DNA of 64,000 bases. Origin: Trichostrongylus colubriformis. Its lineage: Eukaryota > Nematoda > Chromadorea > Rhabditida > Trichostrongylidae. Where the stretch lies: the NCBI GenBank assembly GCA_963978905.1, contig OZ022260.1, positions 39,306,259 through 39,370,258 on the forward strand, read 5' to 3'. The position numbers and the translations under genes were made by a program. This document shows positions 1 through 11,760 of the stretch, in pieces. The notes beneath the pieces were generated by a model. That model did not search any database and was not told the DNA's origin. It was given only the letters and a program-made list of their open reading frames with translations. Numbering within the stretch: position 1 is the stretch's first letter; each line of letters begins with the position of its first letter.

Positions 1-2840
1 ATGAATTTAAGGATATGTAATACTTCATATAAAAAAGTTTATATTAAATGTAGTAACTCAAAAGATTAAATAAGTAATAATATAAAAACGAAAATTACAT
101 AAAGATGTTAGTTATAATGATTGATAATTATCAGTTATCCATAAGTTCAATATCGACCATCTATGCGGATTAAGCCGTGTCTCTAACTTATGTCCGAAAT
201 CGATCAATCGCTTCAGATGTGTAGAATCCTTGGGTTGAAGACCCATTGCTTTTTTTGTGCTCCTGTGGGGAGAACAGGTTTACGGGTAAAGGACAGTGTA
301 CAGCTCCAGGATAACTATTCATGTATACCTTGTACATGTAATAAATTGAATTATTCTCTGTTGGTCCTAGCCACTGAGTGACCCACGTACAAGACACCAA
401 GAAAAGGCCAACTGTTACTGCTGCTCTATGCCGACCGTTCGAACGGGAGTGACACAGCAGTGGCTATGAAATGTTTACCAGTATGAATTCGTAATTTTGT
501 CCTATTGGTGTCAAATTTCGAGTGCTCCTCGAATTAGTGCAGACGGGCGAAAACGAATCGATTTTCGGAAGAGATTACTGGTAGTGCAGAAACATGAAAA
601 GCCAACCTCAGCAAGTCAGAAATAAAACGTGGTTGTACAATTAGAGTCCAGCAGATCACCTAACACGACGGTAGCCTAGAATTAGGTCTACCAAACCGGT
701 GATGAAATGACCACGCCATTTATCTGCTTTCCAGTAGCTTTGCACACGCGATTGGAAGCTTCAACAGCCTAATAATAACCTGTGTAGGAATATTAGTATT
801 GCAGAGTGCCCGCTGAAGGGAAAATTGCAGAGGGCATCGTGAGAATTTAGTCGAGCATGCAATGTCTCAGCGCCGGCTGTTGATGCACACTTCAGCTGCG
901 GCTCATGCCTTTGTGCTACACTTCAAAGGATAATTGCAGAATTTCGAGAGGTTACAGTTCTATCAAAAAACGCTAAATAAATTAAGCGCTGGAATATGAA
1001 AGGAATCATGTAGCGCGCCGGGAACTAGGAATAGGTGAGTGCAGTAAAGCCCACCTCCCTTATGTTCGTTCGTTTTTGCGTTGACAAAACCGGTCCAGCT
1101 GGTGATTTCACACGGGTATGTTGACGGCATCGTCTCACGACACCTGGCGGAAACCGGGACAACTAGTCGGCATTGCTAAATAAAACACCAAAAGTTGTGC
1201 ACGGCAAACTATGCGTATTTAAGGCGCACAGAAGAAGTGAGCGCAGAGTGGCAGGGTTTTTTTCTTGTGGGTGGGGGCATTGCAGCGACTGCAACATTCA
1301 GAAAGTGAAGCATAAAGTGCAGCATAAGCGACAGATGTCAACCGGAATCGGCGATCCAAAGGGAGCCATTTTTAACGTATTACGAAATATCAATGGCCGA
1401 TTTTGAAGGCAAGAAGGGAGGCACCTTGCAATGTTTGGAGGAACTGAAACGATTCTCTTCCTAGTGGTGCCACACTTTAAACAACTTCAAAGTCGTCTTC
1501 TCTACCTCAGGAACAGAATCAAGCTTTCTTCTAAGGGGTCATTAGAATGCAATAAGACCCATAGCTCTATGATCTTTGGGGAGCGGTCGTATTTCTCAGA
1601 ATTGTCCTTTTTTCAAAATTCCAAGTCCAGATAAAAGGCGACACACTCAGCCTCAGTAAAGATTGAGTCTATACGGCTACAAGTGATTTATGTATATTGA
1701 TATATTATATTTATATTTATTACATGATCAAATTCGTGCGCAGACAAATTACAATGAACCCAGACAATATGTGCCAAAGTAAACAAGGTAATGCTTGCTT
1801 AAAACCATTACTAAACAAAATAATGAAAAAAAGAATAGAAAAAAGGATTCAGAGAAAGTGTGGATCATCCCACAACACTGGTAAATGGGTTACCTGACGA
1901 GCAAAAGATGTGCATAAGCTCCATGATTCTCGATATGTTAAGAAAAGGGGGAAAACGAAGATTACGTGCATGCTGAAAAGTTACCACCAAGAGCTAAATT
2001 GTTAGTTTTTAAGGAAATTAATGGGGAGTTACAGTACTTGCAGCCCATTTGCCCTTTCCCCTACTCTTTCTCCACTTCCCTCGTCCCCACTCACCCTATA
2101 GCACTAGTGGTGGACCTGAGAGAGTGACGAGATCGCAAAAAGGAGAAGAGTAAATCGCCCCGAAGTCTCCTTATCCACTATACAGTCCTAATCCTTGTTT
2201 CTAGGCAATGGTGATCGAGGAATTATGGTCTGATTCCTTGCACTTCAAGAGGAACAAGTAGCGATAATGGCAAGTAAAGTATTGCGATTCACATAATCCA
2301 TTGCCTATTCATCTTGGATGCTACGTTGGACTCAGTGATCGCTTCATTAGGCTGGTTCATACTCCAGTGATCACTTGGGCTACTTACATATCTTGAGGAT
2401 TTTTGTTTCGCTGGCATCGATATCCACGGCTAATGCTAATACGTTCAAGAACGTTCATTATCTCATTTATAGCTACTGAATTTCTGGCGCTTGGTCAGGC
2501 ACACACTGGGAGAATGCTTACGACAGTAATACTACGGATTTTAATTACATATCTGCACTGAGTCATGGATTTAACCCATAACGTACCGCGTGATACACAT
2601 GGTGTTTCCCGAGATTGAAACCACAATTTTGGTTTTTTGGAAAGGTACCATGTTTAAATGCTACCACCATATGTTTTCGAATTTTATCAATTATTTCAAC
2701 TGCTGCTATCGCAATGAGATGAAAGTATCCTATAATAAGTTGCGAATTTGGACATTTCTGAGAGATTTCTTAGTGTTCAATCTGCACGTTACTTTTCCCT
2801 AAGCCTAAGTGAAGGAGGGAGGAGGTTCTTTTTGCCCTCT
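1..2840. other. No recognisable gene
   Basis: I see no conserved protein family, splice-compatible exon chain or RNA gene here. The longest open stretches (up to about 77 codons) have no recognisable motif. The region is AT-rich intergenic sequence. Confidence 0.5.
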
Positions 2841-2925
2841 TGGTTTAGGCAGAAGTAGGGTACACAGTGAGATTCCCCCCCCCCCCCCCCCCACCTCTTT
2901 GCGATAGCACCTTCTTATTGATTTC
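2841..2925. repeat. C18 homopolymer with partial MITE end
   Basis: A run of 18 C (2875-2892) is followed by GCGATAGCACC. The reverse complement (GGTGCTATCGC, then a G run) matches the arms of the palindromic element at 4011-4228, so this is probably one arm of another copy of that MITE family. The G/C run is part of the repeat rather than an isolated microsatellite. Confidence 0.5.
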
Positions 2926-4010
2926 GAGGTATATGGTAGTTGCCTGAGGCCCCCAGCCATCCATCCTCTTCGCTTTTCCCCTCATCGTATCAGTGCGAAG
3001 CACACAGGATTAGAAACTCATTCTGGTGTGTGAGGAGGCTTCGCGAACCCGAATTCAGCATCAGTTCGGAAGCTTACTGATGAGTTTATCAAGAGAATAA
3101 AAATTTTAAATTTTAATAGCAGAATGCTGAATGGAGGGTCAACCATGAGGTAAAAATAAAGGGAAAGGAGTAGTTGTTCTAAAACCTCATATTAAATGCG
3201 AGTTTTTGAGATTCTAGAGGATTTCGATAGTCCATCTGCTATTTTCACGCATGAAAATCGATTTGTCATTCCAACACAAACAATCTCCGACCGATATGAG
3301 GCTTCGAGACGGGACAGGGACAACATCCTGTTTCAAAATTCAATCGGAAAAGATTCTAGAGGAACCCTAGGAAACCACTATTCTTCCATTTCACGCGGGC
3401 ATATCATTCCTTTGATGCTCTAGAGTAATAGAATTTTCAAAACAATTCCCACATGTATTAATCATGCCACTTACAAACTACTAACATAATGTCACGATAC
3501 ATATTTATCCTCATAAATAAGGTGAATAAATGAGCATAAAAGCTCAATCTCAACTATTCTAGCGGTGGCGCATTTCGGAGCTTATGACAGAAGTGAATTC
3601 GAATGTCAATTTTCAAAAAGGTGACTGATGTGAGCGGGCAGCGGCGACGGCGGCGGCGGCATCATCGCTGGTGGAGCGGCGAGTGTCAATCGGCCGACCA
3701 AAGATTACCGCCGCCCATCGGTTACGAAATGGCCGGTTCCTCGATAGTGGCAGAAATCGCTGCTGCGCGAATTTTGAAACCCCATCACATGCCGTGTTGA
3801 AACTCAGATGAGTGAGTGGCATTCCGTTAAGGTCATTGCGAGACACATTCTCCGGCACAGTAGGGCAATGCACGGAATGACTAAGTAGGTCGTTTTCGCA
3901 GCGCCCTTTGAGTAATTATCTTCTACTTTTCAGTTATTCAGTAGTATATTCACATATTTTATTTACATATTTTTGAGGAAGGAGTACCTTAACGAAGGCG
4001 GGAGGGGCAA
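2926..4010. other. No recognisable gene
   Basis: There are short open frames on both strands, including one over a GGC-rich patch near 3640-3665, but none has a recognisable domain. A low-complexity arginine-coding run there is best explained by the GGC/GCG repeats. Confidence 0.4.
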
Positions 4011-4228
4011 GTTGAATGTTGGGTGCTATCGCACTGAAATGGGGGGGGGGGACATAAACATTATTTTTACCTAGGTCTAGAAATGAGAAGGAACCCCTTC
4101 TTCCCTCCACTGGCCAGAGGCAATTGAGTGTGAGATCGGCTCCTTAAAGATTCCTCCGGAATGCTTAGAGAGGCAACTTTTCATACGATGCCCCCCCCCC
4201 CTCATAACAATAGCACCCAATGTTGAAC
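4011..4228. mobile_element. Palindromic MITE with G11 and C11 runs
   Basis: The left end reads GTTGAATGTTGGGTGCTAT, then a G11 run at 4041-4051. The right end is its inverted counterpart: a C11 run at 4191-4201, then ATAGCACCCAATGTTGAAC ending at 4228. The 218-bp span has no coding capacity and fits a non-autonomous foldback/MITE. Part of the same arm occurs at 2841-2925. No clear target duplication was identified. Confidence 0.6.
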
Positions 4229-4975
4229 AGAAACATGTATCACAAGCGTGAAGGCACAGCTCACGATAATGTAAGTACCCTGGTTCCATTCGCGAGTGGA
4301 TAGGCCCTTCCATAACCCTGAACCTATTGTCAACATTTCCTTCTACTTGAGTGCCGCTTGACTTTTTCCATGTTTTTTTTTTACAAGAATTTACTACAAA
4401 ACCACTGGAGAAAAGGAGAAGGCTTAGTCAAGAAACGGCTTTCTCCACAAAAATAGAACTGGCAAGCCTTAGAGAACATCAATATTCTGTAGAAAAAGCA
4501 TTTTTGATGACAGTGGCACAGCGGGACGGCATAGGTGTGGCACTCCAAAAACAAAACGTGTTTAATCACGTAACTTACACCGTTGAGCGCCAAAATAGTA
4601 GTATATTTAGTATGCGATGTCTCCAAGTACAACATACTAAAGTTTCTCTTGGGTCGATCCAGTCGCAAAAAGGTACTAGTGGAGAACCCAAGTGAAAAAA
4701 CCATTTGGCGGAAGACTTTTGAGCTACCCACCTATAGAGGGTCAGTTATACGAGAGACGCATGTTATTGCTCCACCTCAAACAACCTGTCCCCCTCGTGA
4801 GGTGGGGACCAGGTTCCACGTATGATGTACAATAGAGAGCTTTTTTCGGCGAATACAGTGATTTGTTAGGGGTGGGGCGACTTCATCACATTCACTATGC
4901 AGAAATTCATCTATACCTCGGTTACTAATGTGAAAACTTGAGCTATTTATATCAAAGATCTTGAATCTATTAGGT
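4229..4975. other. No recognisable gene
   Basis: Overlapping open frames of about 115 codons occur on both strands at 4351-4731. Neither shows a domain, compositional bias or splice structure that would mark one as real. Confidence 0.4.
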
Positions 4976-5345
4976 CGTAAGGAAATTTTCGGTTTTCATA
5001 TTTTCATGCTTCCTGACCACGCGACTGTTGGAGGGGCTGTCGAGATGTTTAAAAAAGTAAATTTAATTAGCGCGAGGTTTAACGAGTATCAAACGACTGA
5101 GGGCTTTGGTCTGCCGCTCGTTTAGTTCTTGGTAGACGATCTGTGAAAGATTTGGTCACGAAGCACCCATTTTCAGAGTTTTGCTGAATTAGTCATCCAA
5201 AGTTGTCAACCATATCTATAATGGGGAGGCCAAGACTCTCATATATCCCCTGCAAATATGGATACTCATCGCTTTCTGCTGTTTTAATTAAAACGCTTTG
5301 ACCAATGAAAATCCGAGCAACTCCCTCCCATTCTGTGCTTTCAAA
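4976..5345 (+). repeat. Dispersed repeat, copy 1 (partner near 54.6 kb)
   Basis: This diverged copy shares several blocks in the same order and orientation with 54527-54880. They include a GGNGCTNTCNAGATGTT block (5035-5050) and ATATCCCCTGCAARTATGG followed by CTCATCGCTT (about 5243-5275). The spacing and third-position-like substitutions suggest a decayed coding sequence, but no intact frame or recognised protein is left. Confidence 0.5.
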
Positions 5346-7586
5346 ACCACTGACAAACTGTTGCATTAGATGCTACACCTTCTGTCCTTGCAGTTTCCGC
5401 ATTTGTAGTTGCTTCCATTGCTGCTCGACCAAACTAGTACTCGTAAAGTCCAGTCATTCAAAAAAGCTCATTTTTGTCGTTCTTTAAAAATTCTCCAACA
5501 ATTCGCATACTTTAATTACTGAACTTTTTTCTTTCCAAAGACCGCAATGGGTAAGTTGGTCTAGGTTGACGCGCTTTGAAATTTGGATTTATCTTGTGAA
5601 CACACAAAAGCGGACAGAACTCCTTACATCCTAATTATTCGCAATCTAAGCGATTGGTTTCTCTGAAAAAGGTTCCATGCATCGCATAAGTACGGTATGC
5701 TGCTGTAGGTACTGCACTATGTTTATGTTTATGTTTATTACGCTGCTAAAGGCAGAACGTAGAACAAGCAATCAAAACCAGAATCTAGCATATTACCAAA
5801 ACATGAATTCTTTGGAACTAAAAAAAAAACACAATTATGGTAAGCAATCACATTAGAATGCACGCACCACACAACCAGGACCATTATACAACAAGATCAT
5901 AATTTTCACGTCAAGCTCATAAGGAACAGTGAATCTCAAGGAATCAGGAAATCACATAATCAGATAGCATTTTAGCTGTGTGACGTTTGGATTGTTAACG
6001 TTCCAAGAGAGTTAGTTACTTTGTTGTATAAGCTAGCCGCTCTAAAGGTAAAACTTCTGGCTCTTACATTGGTAATAGGCCTAGTCAGGAAAGTCTTAAA
6101 CTCTCCACCCCTGGTACGAGAGCGTACCAACTTACAAATCCAAAAGAACCAAATTCATTAACCTGCTACAGGAGCTTATTGATCATACACACATCAAAGA
6201 TTTTTCGCTTTGTTTCAAGGGTTGCTAGTCCCAGATACTTGTTTCAAATACACGCTTTAGTAATCCTAGAGTGTAAGAAACTGTTACATCGAAAGAGTAT
6301 TTTTCTCGTAAAGTTGTTTTGCACCTTTTCCAGAGCGATAATCTGTAAAATCGATCAAGGACTATCTACAATCTTAGCGAATTTTCCATTTCTTGAAAGG
6401 ATTTTCTTTGAAGTACATTGAGTATTGGATATCTAGGACCAGTGTAGGTGCATGTGATCGTAGGACTCTATTAACGTCAAAAGGTCATTTATCATTTTTG
6501 CCCTCAGCTCCATAACCATTATTTAGATCGACTTGTCCTCTCTGCACAGACACATTACTCTTGAAAATTACGCGTGGCGACAATCCCATAAAGTGATGCT
6601 TTGCCTCGTCATAGTCCTTTACAGCATAGGCATTTTCTGGTGATTCAAAAGGAGTACGCAGTAAAGCAGAAGAATTGTGGGTCGGTAGAGTTTCGGGGAG
6701 AGGCAGCAACAGCTGATGTATTATTTGAGATTCGTGATTTCAAAAAGTGCAGGACTTCTCCGGGATTAATGGACATGGAGTAGAAAAAGGTGAGAGAGTT
6801 CGAGTTGAGCAATGGTTATAACGCGAGCGGGTTGGTCACCTCTAATCAGTATGTCTGGATGAGCCAGGGCTTGATCATTTGACAACAAAGCACGAAATAA
6901 CTTCGAGTTCGGGTGCCCATCACAAAAGAACAAATTTGTTTGATCTTCTCATTAAATTAATGGTACAAAGGCTACCTAATCTCTGATGTCTTCATGAAAC
7001 TAGAGGAATGAAAAGTCTCGAACAGCTTTAAAAGAACTGTGTCAAATATGGGCTATGGGTTCTCAGGGGAGTGTTATTCTGGGTCTGAAGGAAATGTATT
7101 TGGGGAAGAGGGGGTGGGTTCAAGAAGAAGTGCTCAACGACATACATATCTGTTTCGATTTTAGAAGCTATCATGTGTCAAAGTTTCCCCACATATCTCC
7201 CTCAGCGCTATGCTTGACCCTGCAAAAGAACCACCACTTCCTTTCAACCCATGCAGCCCTTTCAGCTTCCAATCAGGGAGTTTCAGCTAATAACAGGTTA
7301 TATGCTTGTGTACTTCAAGTGCGGTATGCAATTTTTGAAATACGCCATGCATTCCACCTTTGTTGGGAGCCATTGTGGTATTTGAAATTATTCGTAGCCT
7401 AGATAATGATTTGAAGGAGCCCGCTTATGTACAAGTCGGTCTTCCTACCCTTTAACGGTTTGTATAACTTACTGATTACAGATGTATAAAAGGTTCAGTT
7501 GCTACATGCGAGGTTCATCAGATCTGGACTACCTAAACGGTAGCGGGGCCACCATCCGCTCCTCTTTTTCTCTCTACTACGTAGAG
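5346..7586. other. No recognisable gene
   Basis: There is a short TTTATG repeat near 5715-5740 and an open frame of 115 codons at 7055-7402 with no recognisable motif. Nothing else could be identified. Confidence 0.4.
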
Positions 7587-8255
7587 CACTATTTATATTA
7601 CGGGAATAGGCAATGCTGTTATCATGCGAGCATATCTGATGGCTTCATCGTAAAGTTCAACTTTTTTTTTTTACTAAATACCCGATCATTCATTTTGCCA
7701 CACGGCGCTATTTGTTTATTTTATATTCAGCTGGAAAATTTTGTTTTTTTTTTCAGGCAATGAAAATATAAATTTTTAAAAAACAAAAAATTTTAGTTAA
7801 CGAAGCTCCATCAAAGACCACATTGTATCTCTGGTTAAGGGATTCAGCCGTGGTCGTGGTTCGTTGTCCGACGAGATTCGGGAAGGACGTCCAATATCGG
7901 CAGTTGTGCCAGAAAACATCGATGCTGTGTGCAATATGATTAAGCAAATCCCCATGTCACCCATTCTACGATTGAGGCATCCCTGAACATTATTTCTACT
8001 AGCATACATGCAATTTTACATAAACTCATGGGCTTGCAAAAAATATTTTCCCGTTGGATCCCACACAATTTGACAAATGCACAAAAAAGGCTTGCGACGA
8101 CAAAATTTTCTGAATATAAAACAAACAAATAGCGTCGTGCGGCAAAATGAATGATCGGGTATATAGTAGAAAAAGCTGAACTTTACGATAAAACCATCAG
8201 ATATACTCACATGATAAAAATATTGCCTATTCCCGAAATATAAATACTGCCCCTC
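7587..8255. mobile_element. Foldback element with ~160-bp inverted arms
   Basis: The left arm (about 7587-7757) and right arm (about 8098-8255) are inverted copies. Shared blocks, each present once per arm, include GGGAATAGGCAA, ATCTGATGG, ACCCGATCATTCATTTTGCC and GCTATTTGTTT. The arms differ mostly by scattered substitutions and short T-run indels. The ~340-bp centre holds a mariner transposase fragment, so the structure is either a palindromic element that captured transposase sequence or two inverted MITE copies flanking it. Confidence 0.65.
7802..8097 (+). pseudogene. Mariner transposase N-terminal fragment
   Basis: Between the arms of the foldback element, conceptual translation over several frames gives mariner-like blocks: a helix-turn-helix tail ending TLYLWLR, then FSRGRGSLSDEIREGRP, then VPENIDAVCNMIKQ and IFSRWIPHNLTNAQK. 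These correspond to the DNA-binding half and linker of a mariner transposase. The catalytic D,D34D half is absent and the frame changes at least once, so it is a dead fragment. Confidence 0.7.
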
Positions 8256-9310
8256 GTATAAGCTGGTGAGGTTCTGAAATCCTTATGAGGAATTTCATAT
8301 GAACAGAAGGTAGGAGGTGTAAGCTGCCGCTCTTTTTCAGTTACTATAATAAGATTGAGGAGATCGGGTGTGTCGGGCGTGCTCAGCGAGAGAGTGGCAA
8401 TGCAGGAGGTAGGGCAGATGTGAAGCTATGAACTGTGTGTAGACGCGCATGCGCCACCCGCTTCTCGTTAGCACAGAGCTCATGTCACCTGGCAACGCTG
8501 GCCACAAATCATATCTGAAAGCCAGTGATCACGACTTCTCCTCGTTTATAGCAAGAGCAGGTGAAAACTAACGACTGCCATGATAGCCATGTGCTTCAAT
8601 GAGGCGAAAAGTGGTGGAGTTCGATGCTGATAGGTGTCTTAGGTGTGAGCCATGCTTCTGCTTTTTCATTCGAAGTTGTGGCGCCGCCGGATGTGCATGG
8701 TTGTGAATGAGGACTTTAAGAGAGGAAAGCTCTAAACTTTTGAAGTGGCCTTATGGTAAACCTCTTTACATCGTCAGCATTTACCAAGTATTCAACTTAC
8801 AGATGAAATATATGCAGTTTTTGATTTCTAATTTCGAACCCCATATCAATGAAAACTGATGTGAGCATCATTCTCCTGTTTGTTGTTCACCTCAAAGAAA
8901 TGCGCGGATTGTTGCAACTTCTTGTGCCGTGAAAAAAAAAAACAAAAGATAGGATCGGTTTAAAGCAACCTGTTTGGGACATATGAATATAAGGGGAGGT
9001 GTGCTAGAAAGAGTCGCTTTGCTCACGGCTCACATTCACCAGGCATACAAAACAGAGGGTAATGGAAAGGTCCCAGAGTGAACAGACCTTAGCAAGGTTG
9101 TGAACGAAGGCGACGAAATTTTGTATTTTGTCGAGTTAAGGTGACACCTCATGTTCATACGGAAGAGGCCCTGATCTTGCTTGCGCAAAAGGCTGCTACG
9201 GAGTTTTGTAATAGTGTGAGATGTGTTCTCGGATTTGAAGATAGAAATACCTCGTCAGCATCTGCTGAAGTTCGACTAATATAGCATTTAAATAAGAGGA
9301 CAAAAAGTAC
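8256..9310. other. No recognisable gene
   Basis: No conserved coding sequence or clear repeat structure was found in this stretch. Confidence 0.4.
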
Positions 9311-10196
9311 TAGGTTGATTCAATATGAGTCAAACAAATTGACAAAATTTTATCTTTATCGTACAACTTTTTAACGACAACTGGGAATCACTTGTAATAT
9401 GCTCCATCTTTATCGATGACCTTCTGCTACCGGTTAGGCAGATCGCGGATGCTCTCGCTCCAGAAGGCCGGAGGCTGGGCCTCGAAGAAGTTCTCTAATA
9501 CCCTCTTGACGTCGTCGCGAGTTTTGAAGTCTTAGCCGTCCAGGTGGCGTTGGAGGTGGAAGAAAAGGTGGAAATCCGAAGGGGCCAGATATGGGGAGTA
9601 CGATGAATGTCGAAGCACGGTCCAACTGTACGACAGCAACTCGGCCATGGTCAATCTTGCAATGTGCGGTCTCGCGTTGTCGTGCTGGAAGTAGACATGT
9701 GACCGCCGCCGTTGCGAATTTTAGACATTTGCCTTTGACTCTCGTAACTGACGAACGTAGACGTCGGCGGATACTGATGTACCTTCATCGATCAGCTTCC
9801 AGTACTCTACGCCGTGTACGCTCCACCAAATGCGGTCTTCGTCTTCGATGGAATAGTCGCCCTACGCAAACTTCGAATGCCACAAGTACACTGTACTTCT
9901 GGTGGGGGCATGCTCCTTGTTAACTACCTTTGGGCGTCTTTCAATATCCGCGGGTTGTTGGCCAGATAGCGATAGAAATAGTATGACGTTGCGGATGTGG
10001 TCTCTGGGCGGCTTGAAATTTTGCGGCATGGTGGCGGAATGAAACTAGTTTGGAGTGTTTGTTTGACAGTATTTTGAAGAGCTTTTTATACTCATTCCAA
10101 CGGTACCTCGCGCATCCATTTTCGTCAACTCATTGCTGAGTTATGATCCCTGGCAGTCATCACTACCATTTGTCCGATTCATATTGAATCAACCTA
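9311..10196 (-). mobile_element. Mariner element, internally deleted
   Basis: Terminal inverted repeats of about 26 bp begin GGTTGATTCAATATGA at 9313 and, inverted, end at 10194. Both ends are flanked by a TA target duplication (9311-9312 and 10195-10196), the hallmark of Tc1/mariner insertion. The 882-bp body is shorter than a full mariner (about 1.3 kb), and the transposase it carries on the minus strand is broken. The TIR differs from those of the other two mariners in the window, so this is a separate family. Confidence 0.85.
9388..10029 (-). pseudogene. Broken mariner transposase
   Basis: The minus-strand start at 10029 opens a helix-turn-helix region (MPQNFKPPRDHIRNVILF...), followed by STVYLWHSKFA and a stop. 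Further on, in shifted frames, lie remnants of the C-terminal catalytic motif (a SPYLAPSDFHLF-like block) and the tail VIDKDGAYYK before a stop at 9388. About 130 codons of the usual ~345 are missing and several frameshifts are present, so no active transposase can be made. Confidence 0.75.
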
Positions 10197-11685
10197 ATAA
10201 CTCTTTTTTGACATCGCCTGTATACAACGGCCCTTCGGAATCGTCTGAGCATCTATATATGTACCTCCACTAGAGCGGTCAGTAGTAGTTCCTCGATATT
10301 TCACCTAATCCGAATGATATACCCAGTATATTATGTATCTGACCTACTTGCACACGCCACGATAAACGGGATATTTCAGCGGAGAATACTGTTTCGGTCT
10401 GCAGCTGGGGAGGCTATCCCCCTATTTCAACAGAGAACTAGTCACTGAGGAAGTAACCAGGGAAGGGTTTTAACGTCCCGTAGAACTTTGAAAGGAGATC
10501 AAGTTTTGTCGGTAGGGTCTTGAATGGTGATTACTAATAAGAAAACCAAAACTGCATAATGCCGTTCCGAAGCAAGTAGGAGGGATCAAAATTTGCTTGC
10601 TATGACTCATCAGCCAGACATTTTGCCTGAAATGACTCAAGCAGTGGGGACAAACGCACCATTCACCGCTCACAAAGCACCGACATCACCATTGAACCAC
10701 GGCGATCATTCAGCTGTAGAGAGATAGACACACTGATGAGTTATTCCAAGCAAAGCGCCCGCTGATGGGTCATCGCAAGCTATTTTTGACCTCCTAAGTT
10801 GCTTCGGAACAGCATTTTGCAGTTTTGGTATCATAATTGTAATCACATCGAGGCCCTTCCGACTCAACTGTGTCTCCCTTGAAGTTCCATGGAATGTTGA
10901 AACACTTTTCTCTTAAAACCACTTAATGCATGCCGCAATTAGAGGCACTGCTCGCCCCTTGCTGTTTTTTTTTTCGCGGCACCGTTGATAAACACGTGCT
11001 AAGGCAGGGTTGTGATATGATAGGATGCGAAACCCTGGCAGTAGAGACTAGGTAATAAAGGCGCTGATGTTTCGTATTAAGACCAAGCGATGCTTATAAT
11101 GACTTAGACATGGAATGTGCCCTCAAGCGGATTAACCTCATGGAAATACAGTGCAGAGTGATACTGCATTGTGAGACCCTGCAGCTTACGATTCACGGTT
11201 CTCCGTCCTCCTGGCAGCGCCCGTTGGTGTCACATCACAACTGCCGACTATCTGTTAGTGTCGGCAGCTGACCAGTTTAATGGTAATTGTGAAGCTTTCT
11301 AAGTCTGGAGGGCGTTCAGTCCAATTACATTTAAGAGCTGTAAGAGCATTGTACTATATGATGCCTTCTCTTCACTTGAGGAAAAACTAAGAACCAACTG
11401 AATAGCTTTGAAACTCGGTATTTTATCTTGCATGTGATGAGCTATTGTAATCCACTCTTAGTGCTTGTTTGCAGGAGACCCACTAAAATACGGCGAATAA
11501 AAGGAGATCTAGAAAATCTACTTGACTCCAGGCAGGTCAGGATGACGACATTATGCGAACAAATCAGTAGAGAAGTACGTTGTTCGAAGCATTTATGAAC
11601 CCTCAGAGAAACATCGGAGATGTACAATTCTCATTACAAGGTTCTTTGATCCTAAATGCATCCCCATAATCATACTCTATATATA
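10197..11685. other. No recognisable gene
   Basis: No conserved coding sequence was found. Short open frames on either strand lack recognisable motifs. Confidence 0.4.
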
Positions 11686-11689
11686 ATCC

Positions 11690-11705
11690 AGAAGTTTGGT
11701 GTGTT

Positions 11706-11736
<31 letters not shown>

Positions 11737-11755
11737 GTCTGTCTGTCCGCTCACC
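11690..11755 (+). repeat. GT microsatellite inside a repeated module
   Basis: The module starts CAGAAGTTTGGTGTGTTTG, continues with about 12 GT dinucleotides and ends GTCCGCTCACCGCATAAT. The same module with a shorter GT run recurs at 13318-13370. The microsatellite therefore belongs to a dispersed unit that precedes both tandem-repeat fields here. Confidence 0.65.
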
Positions 11756-11760
11756 GCATA

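Noticed and set aside
7055..7402. 115-codon ORF
   Set aside because: No recognisable domain, no splice context and ordinary length for chance in a 64-kb AT-rich window.
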